Shown here in pieces: positions 37,082-45,575 of a stretch of 64,000 nucleotides of DNA. The translations under genes were made by a program, and so were the position numbers. The notes beneath the pieces are model-generated. The model ran no database searches. It was not told the origin of the DNA and saw nothing but the letters and a program-made list of their open reading frames with translations. Each line of letters starts with the position of its first letter. Position 1 is the first letter of the stretch. Origin of the DNA: Pseudomonadota bacterium (GTDB taxonomy: Bacteria > Pseudomonadota > Alphaproteobacteria > Acetobacterales > Acetobacteraceae); the NCBI GenBank assembly GCA_021851785.1, contig JAJZBV010000004.1, forward strand, positions 1-64,000, in the 5' to 3' direction.

Positions 37082-40000
37082 CTCTCGGCTTTTCCGGGCG
37101 GCTTGCGCAGGCGACGATCCGCTCGCCGCTGACGCCGCTTTTTCTCCTCGCCGCCCTCGCCGCCGGCTTGATCGCGCTCCTCACCATCCCGCGCGAGGAG
37201 GATCCGCAAATCCATGTCCCGATGGTCGATATCATGGTCACGGCCAATGGCCTGGCCGCAGCCGACGTCGTCGAACTGGTGACCAAGCCGCTCGAGACCA
37301 TCGTCAAGGCGATCCCGGGCGTCGAGCATGTCTATAGTCAGAGTCTCGATGATCGCGTCGTGGTGACGGCGCGTTTCGTCGTCGGCACCGGCGAGGATGA
37401 CGCGGTGCTCCGGGTCAATGACAAGATCCGCGCCAATCTCGACCGTATCCCGATCGGCATTCCCCAGCCGATGATCGTCGGGCGCGGGATCAACGATGTC
37501 GGCATCGTCGTGCTGACGCTTTCGCCGCGCCCGGCGGCGGCGGGGCGCTGGCGACAGGCCGATCTCTCGGAACTCGCGAGCAAGCTGCAATCGGAGCTGA
37601 TCAAGGTCGATGATATCGGTCTCAGCTACATCTCCGGCGCCGATCCGGAGGAGATCCGTGTCGAGCCCGATCCCGAGAAGCTTTCGCTCTATGGCGTGAC
37701 GTTGCAGCAGCTTCTGGCCAAGGTGCGCGACGCCAACCGCTCTTTCGTCGCCGGCATGGTGCGCGAAGGCGGCCGGATGAATACCGTCACCGCTGGGCAG
37801 ACGCTGTTTGGCATTCCCGATATCGGCCTGTTGCTGATCACCACGCGTGACGGCCGCCCGGTCTATGTGCGCGATCTCGCGCGGATCGTGGTCGGCGGCG
37901 CGGTGGTCGAGAATCATGTTTTCAACCTTGCCCCCGGCGGGCATGACGGATGGCGCGAGACCCCGGCGGTCAGCCTCGCGCTCGCCAAACGGTCCGGCGC
38001 CAATGCCGTGGTGGTCGCGAACGCCATCGTCGCGCGCGTCAAAACCCTCGAGGGACGGCTCATTCCGTCCGACATCCAGGTCGAGGTGACACGGAATTAT
38101 GGCGATACCGCGAATGAGAAGGCCAATGAGCTGTTGTTTCATCTCGGCCTCGCGACGGTCTCGATCGTCGTCCTCATCGCGTTCGCGATCGGCTGGCGCG
38201 AAGGGGTGGTGACGCTGGTGGTGATCCCGACCACCATTCTGCTGACCTTGTTCGCCGCCGAGATGATGGGCTACACGATCAACCGCGTCTCGCTGTTCGC
38301 GCTGATCTTCTCGATCGGCATTCTCGTCGATGATGCCATCGTCGTGGTCGAGAACATCGCCCGTCACTGGGCGATGGACGATGGCCGGCCGCGCATCCAG
38401 GCGGCGATCGAGGGGGTCGCCGAGGTCGGCAACCCGACCGTGGTCGCGACCTTGACGGTGATCACCGCGCTGCTGCCGATGCTGTTCGTCTCCGGCCTGA
38501 TGGGCCCCTACATGGCCCCGATCCCGGCTAATGCCTCGGCGGCGATGCTGTTCTCCTTCTTCATCGCCATGGTGATCGCGCCCTGGCTGATGCTCAAGCT
38601 ATCGCCCGAGCGCAAGGGACGGAAAGCGGACCACCACCAGGCGCATGCCCATGGCGAGGACCGGCTTGGCAGGCTCTATCGCCGCGTCGCCGGACCGCTC
38701 ATCCGCTCACGCCGGCTTTCACTCGTCTTTCTGTTGCTGGTCGGCTTCACGACGCTCGCGGTCTGCGTTCTCTTTTACACCGAGAATGTGACGGTGAAGC
38801 TGCTGCCGTTCGACAATAAATCCGAACTCTCGGTGCTGCTCGATCTCCCCGCCGGCGCCAGCCTCGAGGAGACCGAGCAGCGCCTGTTCGCCGCCGCCCG
38901 CATCGTCGAAACCCTGCCCGAAGTGCGCTCCATCCAGCTCTATGCCGGAACCCCGGAGCCGTTCGATTTCAACGGTCTCGTCCGCCATTATTATGCCCGC
39001 GAAAATCCCTGGCTCGGCGATTTGCATGTCGTTCTCGCGCCCAAGGCCGAACGCAAGCGGCCGAGCCACACGGTCGCGCTCGATCTCAGGCGCAAGCTCG
39101 CGCAGTTGGCGCTGCCGCCGGGCGCGGTCTTGAAAGTGGTCGAAATGCCGCCCGGGCCGCCGGTACTCGCGACCCTGCTCGCCGAAATCTATGGCCCCGA
39201 TGCCGCGACGCGCCGCGATGTCGCGGAAGAAGTCAAGAAGATCTTCAAATCGGTGCCGTTCATCGTCGATATCGACGATTCCTACGGCCATCGCGAACCG
39301 CGCCTGCATATCGCCATCGATCAGCCGGAGATCGATTATTTCCGCGTCAATCAGAGCGACGTCTACGATACCATCCAGGCGTTGTTCGGCGGCTTGCCGG
39401 TGGGCTATTCCTATCGCGGCGCGGAGCGGCTGCCGATCGAAATCGCGATCGGCCTGCCCAAGCGCGATCTGAGCTGGAACGAACGGCTGGCGGCGACCCC
39501 GGTTCCGGCCAACACCCTGCCCGGCGCGCGCGGGGTCGTCGAACTCGGCCAACTGGTCACCGTGACCAGGGAACTCGGCTCGCGGACGATTTTCCGCCGT
39601 GACGGACATACCGCCGATATGGTGACCGGCGAACTCGCCGGCGATTTCGAGGCGCCGATCTACGGCATGCTCGCGGTCGACAAGCTGATCGCCGCCCATG
39701 ATTGGGGGAAACTCCCGAAACCGGCCGTGAGCTTTCGCGGCCAGCCGGAAAACGAGGCGACGCCGAGCCTGCTCTGGGATGGCGAGTGGGAGATCACCTA
39801 TGTCACCTTCCGCGATATGGGCGCGGCCTTCATGGTCGCCATTCTCGGGATTTACATCCTCGTCGTCGCGCAGTTTCAGAGCTTCAAGATTCCGCTCATG
39901 ATCCTGACGCCGATTCCACTCACCCTGATCGGCATCATGCTCGGCCATTGGCTGCTGGCCGCGCCATTCACCGCGACCTCGATGATCGGCTTCATCGCGC

Positions 40001-40287
40001 TCGCCGGCATCATCGTGCGCAATTCCATCCTGCTCGTCGATTTCATCCGCCATGGCCGCGGCGAGAAGCCGCTGCACGAGGTTCTGATCGATGCCGGCGC
40101 CATCCGCTTCAAGCCGATTTTGCTGACCGCGCTTTCGGCGATGATCGGCGCCGCGACCATTCTCCCCGATCCGATCTTCCAGGGCCTCGCGATCTCGCTG
40201 CTGTTCGGCCTCGCCTCCTCGACGCTGCTCACGGTCTTGGTGATCCCGGCGATCTATGTCGTGCTGCGTGATCCGCTCGGGCGTTGA
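37078..40287 (+). CDS. RND efflux transporter permease
   Basis: AcrB/MdtB-superfamily proton-driven pump of 1069 residues with the normal duplicated layout: two periplasmic loops and twelve membrane helices. The proton-relay aspartates are in ILVDDAIVVVENIARH, and the second-half equivalent is FIALAGIIVRNSILLVDFIRHG. A cytoplasmic loop near residue 517 is His-rich (DHHQAHAHGED), unusual and possibly metal-binding. The substrate is unknown; location behind a persulfide-type repressor suggests export of a sulfur or thiol compound, which is inference. Confidence 0.93.
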   Translation: MTLGFSGRLAQATIRSPLTPLFLLAALAAGLIALLTIPREEDPQIHVPMVDIMVTANGLAAADVVELVTKPLETIVKAIPGVEHVYSQSLDDRVVVTARFVVGTGEDDAVLRVNDKIRANLDRIPIGIPQPMIVGRGINDVGIVVLTLSPRPAAAGRWRQADLSELASKLQSELIKVDDIGLSYISGADPEEIRVEPDPEKLSLYGVTLQQLLAKVRDANRSFVAGMVREGGRMNTVTAGQTLFGIPDIGLLLITTRDGRPVYVRDLARIVVGGAVVENHVFNLAPGGHDGWRETPAVSLALAKRSGANAVVVANAIVARVKTLEGRLIPSDIQVEVTRNYGDTANEKANELLFHLGLATVSIVVLIAFAIGWREGVVTLVVIPTTILLTLFAAEMMGYTINRVSLFALIFSIGILVDDAIVVVENIARHWAMDDGRPRIQAAIEGVAEVGNPTVVATLTVITALLPMLFVSGLMGPYMAPIPANASAAMLFSFFIAMVIAPWLMLKLSPERKGRKADHHQAHAHGEDRLGRLYRRVAGPLIRSRRLSLVFLLLVGFTTLAVCVLFYTENVTVKLLPFDNKSELSVLLDLPAGASLEETEQRLFAAARIVETLPEVRSIQLYAGTPEPFDFNGLVRHYYARENPWLGDLHVVLAPKAERKRPSHTVALDLRRKLAQLALPPGAVLKVVEMPPGPPVLATLLAEIYGPDAATRRDVAEEVKKIFKSVPFIVDIDDSYGHREPRLHIAIDQPEIDYFRVNQSDVYDTIQALFGGLPVGYSYRGAERLPIEIAIGLPKRDLSWNERLAATPVPANTLPGARGVVELGQLVTVTRELGSRTIFRRDGHTADMVTGELAGDFEAPIYGMLAVDKLIAAHDWGKLPKPAVSFRGQPENEATPSLLWDGEWEITYVTFRDMGAAFMVAILGIYILVVAQFQSFKIPLMILTPIPLTLIGIMLGHWLLAAPFTATSMIGFIALAGIIVRNSILLVDFIRHGRGEKPLHEVLIDAGAIRFKPILLTALSAMIGAATILPDPIFQGLAISLLFGLASSTLLTVLVIPAIYVVLRDPLGR

Positions 40288-40312
40288 GAGGAGAGAGCGA
40301 GAGAAGACAAGG

Positions 40313-40350
40313 GGTTCTTTTTTTGAAAGAAAGAACCAAAAAACTTTATT
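40313..40350. terminator. Palindromic terminator repeat, copy B (inverted, GC hairpin missing)
   Basis: Arms GGTTCTTTTTTT (40313-40324) and AAAGAAAGAACC (40326-40337) pair with one mismatch across one base, followed by AAAAAACTTTATT. Read on the minus strand it matches copies A and B-like core (TAAAGTTTTTTGGTTC). It lies between the convergent RND pump and metallo-hydrolase genes and should terminate both. The GC-rich first hairpin of copies A and C is not seen. Confidence 0.8.
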
Positions 40351-40376
40351 CTGGGAAGGGGGAAAGGAGCGGGTTT

Positions 40377-41207
40377 TTACGTCAGTGAGGAGAGGCGGGT
40401 CTCGCTTTCCGGATCATGCGCCGGGAGATAGATCATCGGCCGCGCCGCGGCGGCCGACGCTTCGCCAAATGCATTGATGGTGGCGAGAGTTTTCCTTGCC
40501 GAGCGCGGATTGGGAGAGACACCATCGACGGCGCGCGCGGCAAGCGTCACAGCGTTGTATGACGCATCGCCGGCGATCAAAAAGCGGCGCTCCGGCGTCG
40601 TCACCAGAACCGAAACATGGCCGGAGGTATGCCCCGGGGTCGGCACGATCATCGCCGCGCCGTCCGTGGTCAGCGCCATGGCGCGCGGGAAGGGCGCGGG
40701 CGGGGCAGCATCGAAGCGGATGAATTCGGGGCGGAAGCCGCGCGGCAGATGGTCGAGGCAATAGCCGCGTACCTGCCCGGCGACGCCCTGCGCGAGTTGC
40801 CATTCGATGCGCGCAACGAGGGTGCGAACCGGCGGCAGATGCGCGAGCCCGCCGGCATGGTCGGTGTGCAGATGCGTCAGCACGACGGCGCGAAGATCGC
40901 CCGGCGCGACACCGAGCGCCTTCAGCCGCATATCGATCGCTTCCTCTTCCGCGATGGCGAAGCGCACGGCGAGACGGAAATAGGGGTGCCAGGGCGGGAA
41001 ATAGCCGCCGGTCATGGCGCCCGGGCTCTCGCCGCTATCGACCAGGAACAACCCCTCCGGATGCTCGATCAGGAAGGCGAGGATCGGCAATGCCTCGCTC
41101 CAGCCGCGCTCGAGGAACGGACGCAGGCGGCGGAACGGCGCCCGCCCGGTGATCTGGCTCGGGCGCACGTAAACCGAGCCGGTGCGGAGCGCATGAACGC
41201 GGATCAT
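40377..41207 (-). CDS. MBL-fold metallo-hydrolase (AHL-lactonase-like subgroup)
   Basis: Metallo-beta-lactamase fold hydrolase of 276 residues. The zinc motif HLHTDHAGG (HxHxDH) is near residue 112, with further ligands in PTPGHTSGHVS, IAGDASYN and LPAHDPESE. The overall form resembles N-acyl-homoserine lactonases (AttM/AiiA), but many relatives have other ester or lactone substrates, and no quorum-sensing gene is nearby. It overlaps the rsmI stop by 4 bases. Confidence 0.85.
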   Translation of the reverse strand: MIRVHALRTGSVYVRPSQITGRAPFRRLRPFLERGWSEALPILAFLIEHPEGLFLVDSGESPGAMTGGYFPPWHPYFRLAVRFAIAEEEAIDMRLKALGVAPGDLRAVVLTHLHTDHAGGLAHLPPVRTLVARIEWQLAQGVAGQVRGYCLDHLPRGFRPEFIRFDAAPPAPFPRAMALTTDGAAMIVPTPGHTSGHVSVLVTTPERRFLIAGDASYNAVTLAARAVDGVSPNPRSARKTLATINAFGEASAAAARPMIYLPAHDPESETRLSSLT

Positions 41208-42112
41208 GCCGCGCCCTCCGCCCGCAAGGCGAGCGCCCGCGCATAGACCTCGCCGCGCGGCCGGCCGGTGAGCGCGCTGGCCCGCGCCACCGCTGCCTTG
41301 AGCGAACCCTCCGCCAGCGCCGCGCGCAGAATGGCATCGAGGTCGGCGGCATCGGGCGGCGGCGCCTCGTCGGCGGGGGCGACGACGAGGGTGATCTCGC
41401 CGCGCGCCGGATGCGCCGCGTAATGCGCGGCGAGTGCGGGGAGGAGATCGCGTCGCACCTCCTCGAAACGCTTGGTCAATTCGCGCGCCACCGCCGCCGC
41501 GCGCGGGCCGAAAGCGCCGGCGAGGTCGGCGAGGGTCGCGGCGAGGCGATGCGGCGCCTCATGCCAGATCAGCGTCGCGCGGAGACCGGCATGCTCGGCG
41601 CCGCGCAGCGCGGCGAAGGCCCGCGCCCGGGCGCTCGCGCGCGGCGGCGGAAAGCCGAGGAACAGGAAGGGCCGCGGCGGCAGGCCCGAGAGGGTGAGCG
41701 CGAGCAGCGCCGCGTTCGCCCCCGGGATCGCCGCCACCGGCAGCCCCGCCGCGATCGCCGCCCGCACCAGCCGATAGCCGGGGTCGGACACCAAGGGCGT
41801 TCCGGCATCCGAGACCAGGGCGATCCGCTGGCCGCGGCCGAGGCGTTCGAGCAATTCGGGGATGCGCGCCTCCTCGTTATGCTCATGCAGCGCCGAAAGC
41901 GGCCGGTGGATGGCGAAAGCGCGGCAGAGCCGGGTAGTAACCCTGGTATCCTCGCACAAAATGAGGTCGGCGGCGCGCAAGGCGGCAAGCGCGCGGGCGC
42001 TGATATCGCCGAGGTTGCCGAGCGGCGTGGAAACCAGCACTAATCCCCTCGGCGCCGGGGATAAGGCCGGCTCGATGTCGCGGGGAGATGGGTCGCATGC
42101 GGCTTCAGACAT
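41204..42112 (-). CDS. rsmI: 16S rRNA (cytidine-1402-2'-O)-methyltransferase
   Basis: SAM-dependent methyltransferase of the tetrapyrrole-methylase fold, 302 residues, modifying C1402 of 16S rRNA in the decoding centre. Motifs are VSTPLGNLGDISARAL, ADLILCEDTRVTTRL, ALVSDAGTPLVSDPGY and the SAM-site PGANAALLALTLSGLP. ATG 42112 makes its 5' end overlap the divergent lipoprotein gene by 16 bases; a GTG at 42040 with GAGGGG upstream would remove the overlap but cut the N terminus close to the first strand. Downstream is the metallo-hydrolase gene. Confidence 0.93.
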   Translation of the reverse strand: MSEAACDPSPRDIEPALSPAPRGLVLVSTPLGNLGDISARALAALRAADLILCEDTRVTTRLCRAFAIHRPLSALHEHNEEARIPELLERLGRGQRIALVSDAGTPLVSDPGYRLVRAAIAAGLPVAAIPGANAALLALTLSGLPPRPFLFLGFPPPRASARARAFAALRGAEHAGLRATLIWHEAPHRLAATLADLAGAFGPRAAAVARELTKRFEEVRRDLLPALAAHYAAHPARGEITLVVAPADEAPPPDAADLDAILRAALAEGSLKAAVARASALTGRPRGEVYARALALRAEGAA

Positions 42113-43356
42113 TCGCTCTCCTGATCAGCGGTCTGACGACGGCCGGCCTGGCCTTGGCGGGCTGCGCAGGAGGGGGATATTCCCCCGCCCTGGGTGGAGG
42201 CAAGCCCCAGGCGCTGGCCGGCGGTGCCGGCGGCGCGATGGGCGGTATCACCGGCGATGCCGGCAAGGTCGCCCTGTTGCTGCCGCTGAGCGGCGCCGAT
42301 GCCGGGCTCGGCGGCGCGATGCGTAACGCCGCCGAACTCGCCCTCGCCCCCGCCGGCTCGCCCAGGCTCGACGTCCGCGACACCGCCGGCGCCCCGGCCG
42401 AGGCGGCGCGCGCGGCGGCGCAAGCGATCGCGGCCGGCGATGACCTGATCCTCGGCCCGCTCACCGCCCCGGAAACCCAAGCCGTCGCCGCGCCGGCGCG
42501 TGAGGCCCGGGTGCCGGTGCTGGCCTTCACCTCCGACCCCAAGGCGGCGCAGCCCGGCGTCTGGACGCTCGGCCTGACCCCGGGGGCGCAGGTGCGCCGG
42601 CTGGTCGCCGCCGCCCGCGCCGAGGGGCGGACGCGCTTCGTCGCCCTCCTGCCGGAAAGTGGCTATGGCCATCTCATGGCGCAGGCGCTGGCGCGCGCTT
42701 GCGCCGAAGCCGGTCTCGCGGCGCCGGGGATCTATTTCCATGGCGCCAGCATGGCGGCGATGAATGCCCTGGTGCGCCAGGTCTCCGATTACGCAGAGCG
42801 CCGCGGCCCGATCGAGAAACAGATCCGCGAGGCGCGCGCCAAGGGCGATCGCAAAACCGCGAACGACCTCGCCAAGCAGCCGATTCCGCCGCCGCCCTTC
42901 GATGCCGTGCTGCTCGCCGATACCGGGGAACAACTCGCGGAACTCGCCTCGCTGCTCCCTTATTACGATGTCGATGCGCCCTCCGTCCGCCTGCTCGGCC
43001 CAGCACTCTGGGCGCAGCCGGCGGCGCGGGCCGGGGCCACCCTCAAGGGCGCCTGGTATGCCGCCCCCGACCCCGCCGCGCGCGCCGCCTTCGTTGCCGC
43101 CTATAGCGCGAAATATGGCAGCGCGCCGCCGCCGCTCGCCGATCTCGCCTATGACGCCGCAGCACTCGCCCGCGTCGTCGCCCATGAGGGCGGGCCACGC
43201 GGTGGCGCGCTCACCGCCACGCACGGATTTTCCGGCGCCGACGGCCTTCTCGCCTTGCAACCCGACGGCCGGGTGCGCCGTGGCCTCGCGGTGTTCAGCC
43301 TCGACGGCAAGATCGTCGCGCCGGCGCCGACCAGCATCGGCGAGGCCGGAAGCTGA
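42097..43356 (+). CDS. Penicillin-binding protein activator, LpoA-like lipoprotein
   Basis: Lipoprotein of 419 residues. The leader ends in the lipobox LALAGC (about residue 22), followed by a glycine-rich linker and a type 1 periplasmic-binding fold starting KVALLLPLSGADAGLGGAMRNAAELAL. E. coli LpoA of this superfamily activates PBP1A from the outer membrane; alphaproteobacterial relatives commonly sit beside rsmI, as here. An in-frame ATG nine bases upstream (42088) is an alternative. The stop overlaps the apparent CTG start of phoR. Confidence 0.82.
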   Translation: MRLQTFALLISGLTTAGLALAGCAGGGYSPALGGGKPQALAGGAGGAMGGITGDAGKVALLLPLSGADAGLGGAMRNAAELALAPAGSPRLDVRDTAGAPAEAARAAAQAIAAGDDLILGPLTAPETQAVAAPAREARVPVLAFTSDPKAAQPGVWTLGLTPGAQVRRLVAAARAEGRTRFVALLPESGYGHLMAQALARACAEAGLAAPGIYFHGASMAAMNALVRQVSDYAERRGPIEKQIREARAKGDRKTANDLAKQPIPPPPFDAVLLADTGEQLAELASLLPYYDVDAPSVRLLGPALWAQPAARAGATLKGAWYAAPDPAARAAFVAAYSAKYGSAPPPLADLAYDAAALARVVAHEGGPRGGALTATHGFSGADGLLALQPDGRVRRGLAVFSLDGKIVAPAPTSIGEAGS

Positions 43357-44621
43357 CGCCGGGGACCGCCCTGCTGCTGGCGCTGGCGGGCCTCGCCGGG
43401 CTCGTCTGGCTCTCGCTCTGGCGCGATGTCAGACGGCTGGAAGGGGCGCTCAAGGCGGCGTTGGGCGAGGGCAAGTCTTGCCCGCCGCCGTGGTGGCCGT
43501 GGCTCCTGCGCCTCGCCGAAGGCATCGAACGCCTGGCCCGCGGGCGCAGCGAGCAGGCGGCGACGCGGGCGCGCCTCGCCCAGGCCGGGGCGCTGATCGT
43601 CGAGCGTCTGCCCGACCCGCTGATCGTGCTCGGCGCCGATCGCGGCGTGCGCCAGGCCAATGGCGCGGCGCGCGCGGCGTTCGGCGAGGATATCGCCGCG
43701 GTGCTGCGCCATCCGACGCTGCGGGCCGCGATCGAGCGCGCCTATGCCGAGCGCGCGACGCAATCGGTCGTCTTCTCGCTGCCCGTCCCGGTGCAGCGCG
43801 AGGTTCGCGCGAGTGTCGTGCATCTGCTCCAGGAACTGCCCGATGGCGGCGCCGCGATCGTGGTTCTCGCCGACCGCTCGCGCGAGCAGGCGGTGGAGCG
43901 GATGCGGGCCGATTTCGTCGCCAATGCGAGCCACGAATTGCGCACTCCGCTCGCCAGCCTGATCGGCTTCATCGACACGCTGCGCGGCCCCGCCGCCGAT
44001 GACCCGGCGGCGCAGGCGCGCTTCCTCGGCATCATGGCCGAACAGGCGGCGCGGATGAACCGGCTGATCGACGATCTCCTGCGCCTGTCGCGGATCGAGG
44101 TCGATGAGCATCTGCCGCCGACCGGCCGGGTCGATCTCCGGGCCCTGTTGCTGCGGCTCGCCGCTTCCTTCGAGGTGCGCTTCGCCGAGCGCGGGATGCG
44201 GCTCGATCTCGCGCTGGCGGAGACGCTGCCGGAGATCTCCGGCGATCACGACCAGATCGTCCAGATTGGGCAGAATCTGCTCGACAATGCCCTCAAATAC
44301 GGCCGCGAGGGCGGCGTCGTGCGGCTTGCGGCGCACGACGCCGCGCCGGCGGCGCGGCCCGGCGTTGCGATCATCGTCGAGGATGACGGACAGGGAATCC
44401 CGCGCGCCCATCTGCCGCGCCTGACCGAGCGCTTCTACCGTGTCGACAAGGGGCGCTCGCGCGCCGCCGGCGGCACCGGCCTTGGCCTCGCCATCGTCAA
44501 GCACGTGGTCAACCGCCATCGCGGCCAATTGACCATCGAGAGCGAGGAGGGCCGCTTCGCCCGCTTCACCGTCTGGCTGCCAGTGGGCGAAACATCCCCG
44601 TTAGATAGCAATGACACATAA
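43353..44621 (+). CDS. phoR: Sensor histidine kinase PhoR
   Basis: Phosphate-regulon-type sensor kinase, 422 residues if it starts at CTG 43353. A hydrophobic helix follows the start (LLLALAGLAGLVWLSLW), then a PAS-like region (DPLIVLGADRGVRQANGAA), the H box FVANASHELRTPLASLIGF, N box QIGQNLLDNALKYG, and G boxes VEDDGQGIPRAH and GGTGLGLAIVKHVV. No ATG, GTG or TTG before 43461 keeps the membrane helix, and CTG overlaps the previous stop as CTGA, so I infer a CTG start. Partners phoB and pst are not in the window. Confidence 0.85.
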   Translation: MTPGTALLLALAGLAGLVWLSLWRDVRRLEGALKAALGEGKSCPPPWWPWLLRLAEGIERLARGRSEQAATRARLAQAGALIVERLPDPLIVLGADRGVRQANGAARAAFGEDIAAVLRHPTLRAAIERAYAERATQSVVFSLPVPVQREVRASVVHLLQELPDGGAAIVVLADRSREQAVERMRADFVANASHELRTPLASLIGFIDTLRGPAADDPAAQARFLGIMAEQAARMNRLIDDLLRLSRIEVDEHLPPTGRVDLRALLLRLAASFEVRFAERGMRLDLALAETLPEISGDHDQIVQIGQNLLDNALKYGREGGVVRLAAHDAAPAARPGVAIIVEDDGQGIPRAHLPRLTERFYRVDKGRSRAAGGTGLGLAIVKHVVNRHRGQLTIESEEGRFARFTVWLPVGETSPLDSNDT

Positions 44622-44712
44622 CTATTTCGTTGACGTTGCCCGGCGGTCGCGGCTACACCTCCGGTGAACGTCCTTGCCGCCCGATCAAGAACCCCGAACC
44701 AGGGTCCGCCCG

Positions 44713-45504
44713 ATGCCGCCAGAGGCCGAAACGCCGCGATCTCCCTTTCTCAGTGTCGAAATGCGCGGCGCGGTCGCGCTCTTGCGCCTCGCCCGCCCGG
44801 AAAAGCGCAACGCCCTCAACGAAGCCCTGGTCACCGCCCTCGGCGCCTTCTTCGCCGCCCCGCCCGAGGGCGCGCGCGCGGCGGTCTTGGCCGGGACGGG
44901 GGCGCATTTCTCCGCCGGGCTCGATCTCGCCGACATCGCGGCGCAGGATGCGACCGCCGGGGTGTTTCACAGCCGCCTCTGGCATCAGGCCTTCCGCCAC
45001 ATCGCCGAGGGGAAGCTCCCGGTGATCGCGGCGCTGCACGGCGCGGTGATCGGCGGCGGGCTCGAACTCGCCAGCGCCTGTCATATCCGGGTTGCCGAGC
45101 GCTCCGCCTATTATGCCTTACCCGAGGGGCAGCGGGGGATTTTCGTCGGCGGCGGCGGCTCGGTGCGGCTGCCACGCCTGATCGGCCTGGCCCGCATGAC
45201 CGACATGATGCTGACCGGCCGTGTCTTCAGCGCCGAGGAAGGCCAGGCGATCGGCCTCTCGAATTACCTCGTCGATGACGGCGCCGGGCTCGCGCTTGCC
45301 CTCGATCTCGCGGCGAAAGTGGCGAAAAACGCGCCGCTCACCAATTTCGCCGTGCTGCACGCCTTGCCGCGCATCGCCGAGAGCGATCGCGAAGGCGGCT
45401 TCCTCGCCGAAAGCCTGATGGCGGCGATCGCGGCGGCGGATTCGGAAGCCAAATCGCGCTTGCGCGCGTTTCTCGATGGGCGGGCGGCGAAGATCACCCC
45501 CTGA
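44713..45504 (+). CDS. Enoyl-CoA hydratase/crotonase family protein
   Basis: Crotonase-fold enzyme of 263 residues. The oxyanion-hole segments are AGTGAHFSAGLDL and HGAVIGGGLELASA, and the catalytic glutamate region is LPEGQRGIFVGGGGSVRL. In this cluster it probably hydrates a hydroxycinnamoyl-CoA, and may also cleave it to an aromatic aldehyde plus acetyl-CoA as hydratase-lyases do; the thiolase nearby points instead to beta-oxidation. ATG 44713 is preferred over an upstream TTG at 44674. It is the first gene of the catabolic run, 71 bases before the CoA ligase gene. Confidence 0.88.
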   Translation: MPPEAETPRSPFLSVEMRGAVALLRLARPEKRNALNEALVTALGAFFAAPPEGARAAVLAGTGAHFSAGLDLADIAAQDATAGVFHSRLWHQAFRHIAEGKLPVIAALHGAVIGGGLELASACHIRVAERSAYYALPEGQRGIFVGGGGSVRLPRLIGLARMTDMMLTGRVFSAEEGQAIGLSNYLVDDGAGLALALDLAAKVAKNAPLTNFAVLHALPRIAESDREGGFLAESLMAAIAAADSEAKSRLRAFLDGRAAKITP

Positions 45505-45575
45505 ACGAAAATGGCCGGCAATGCCCGGAACGGGAGATGTCGGCCATGGGCGATGTCTCGGAGCGAGGAGGAAAC

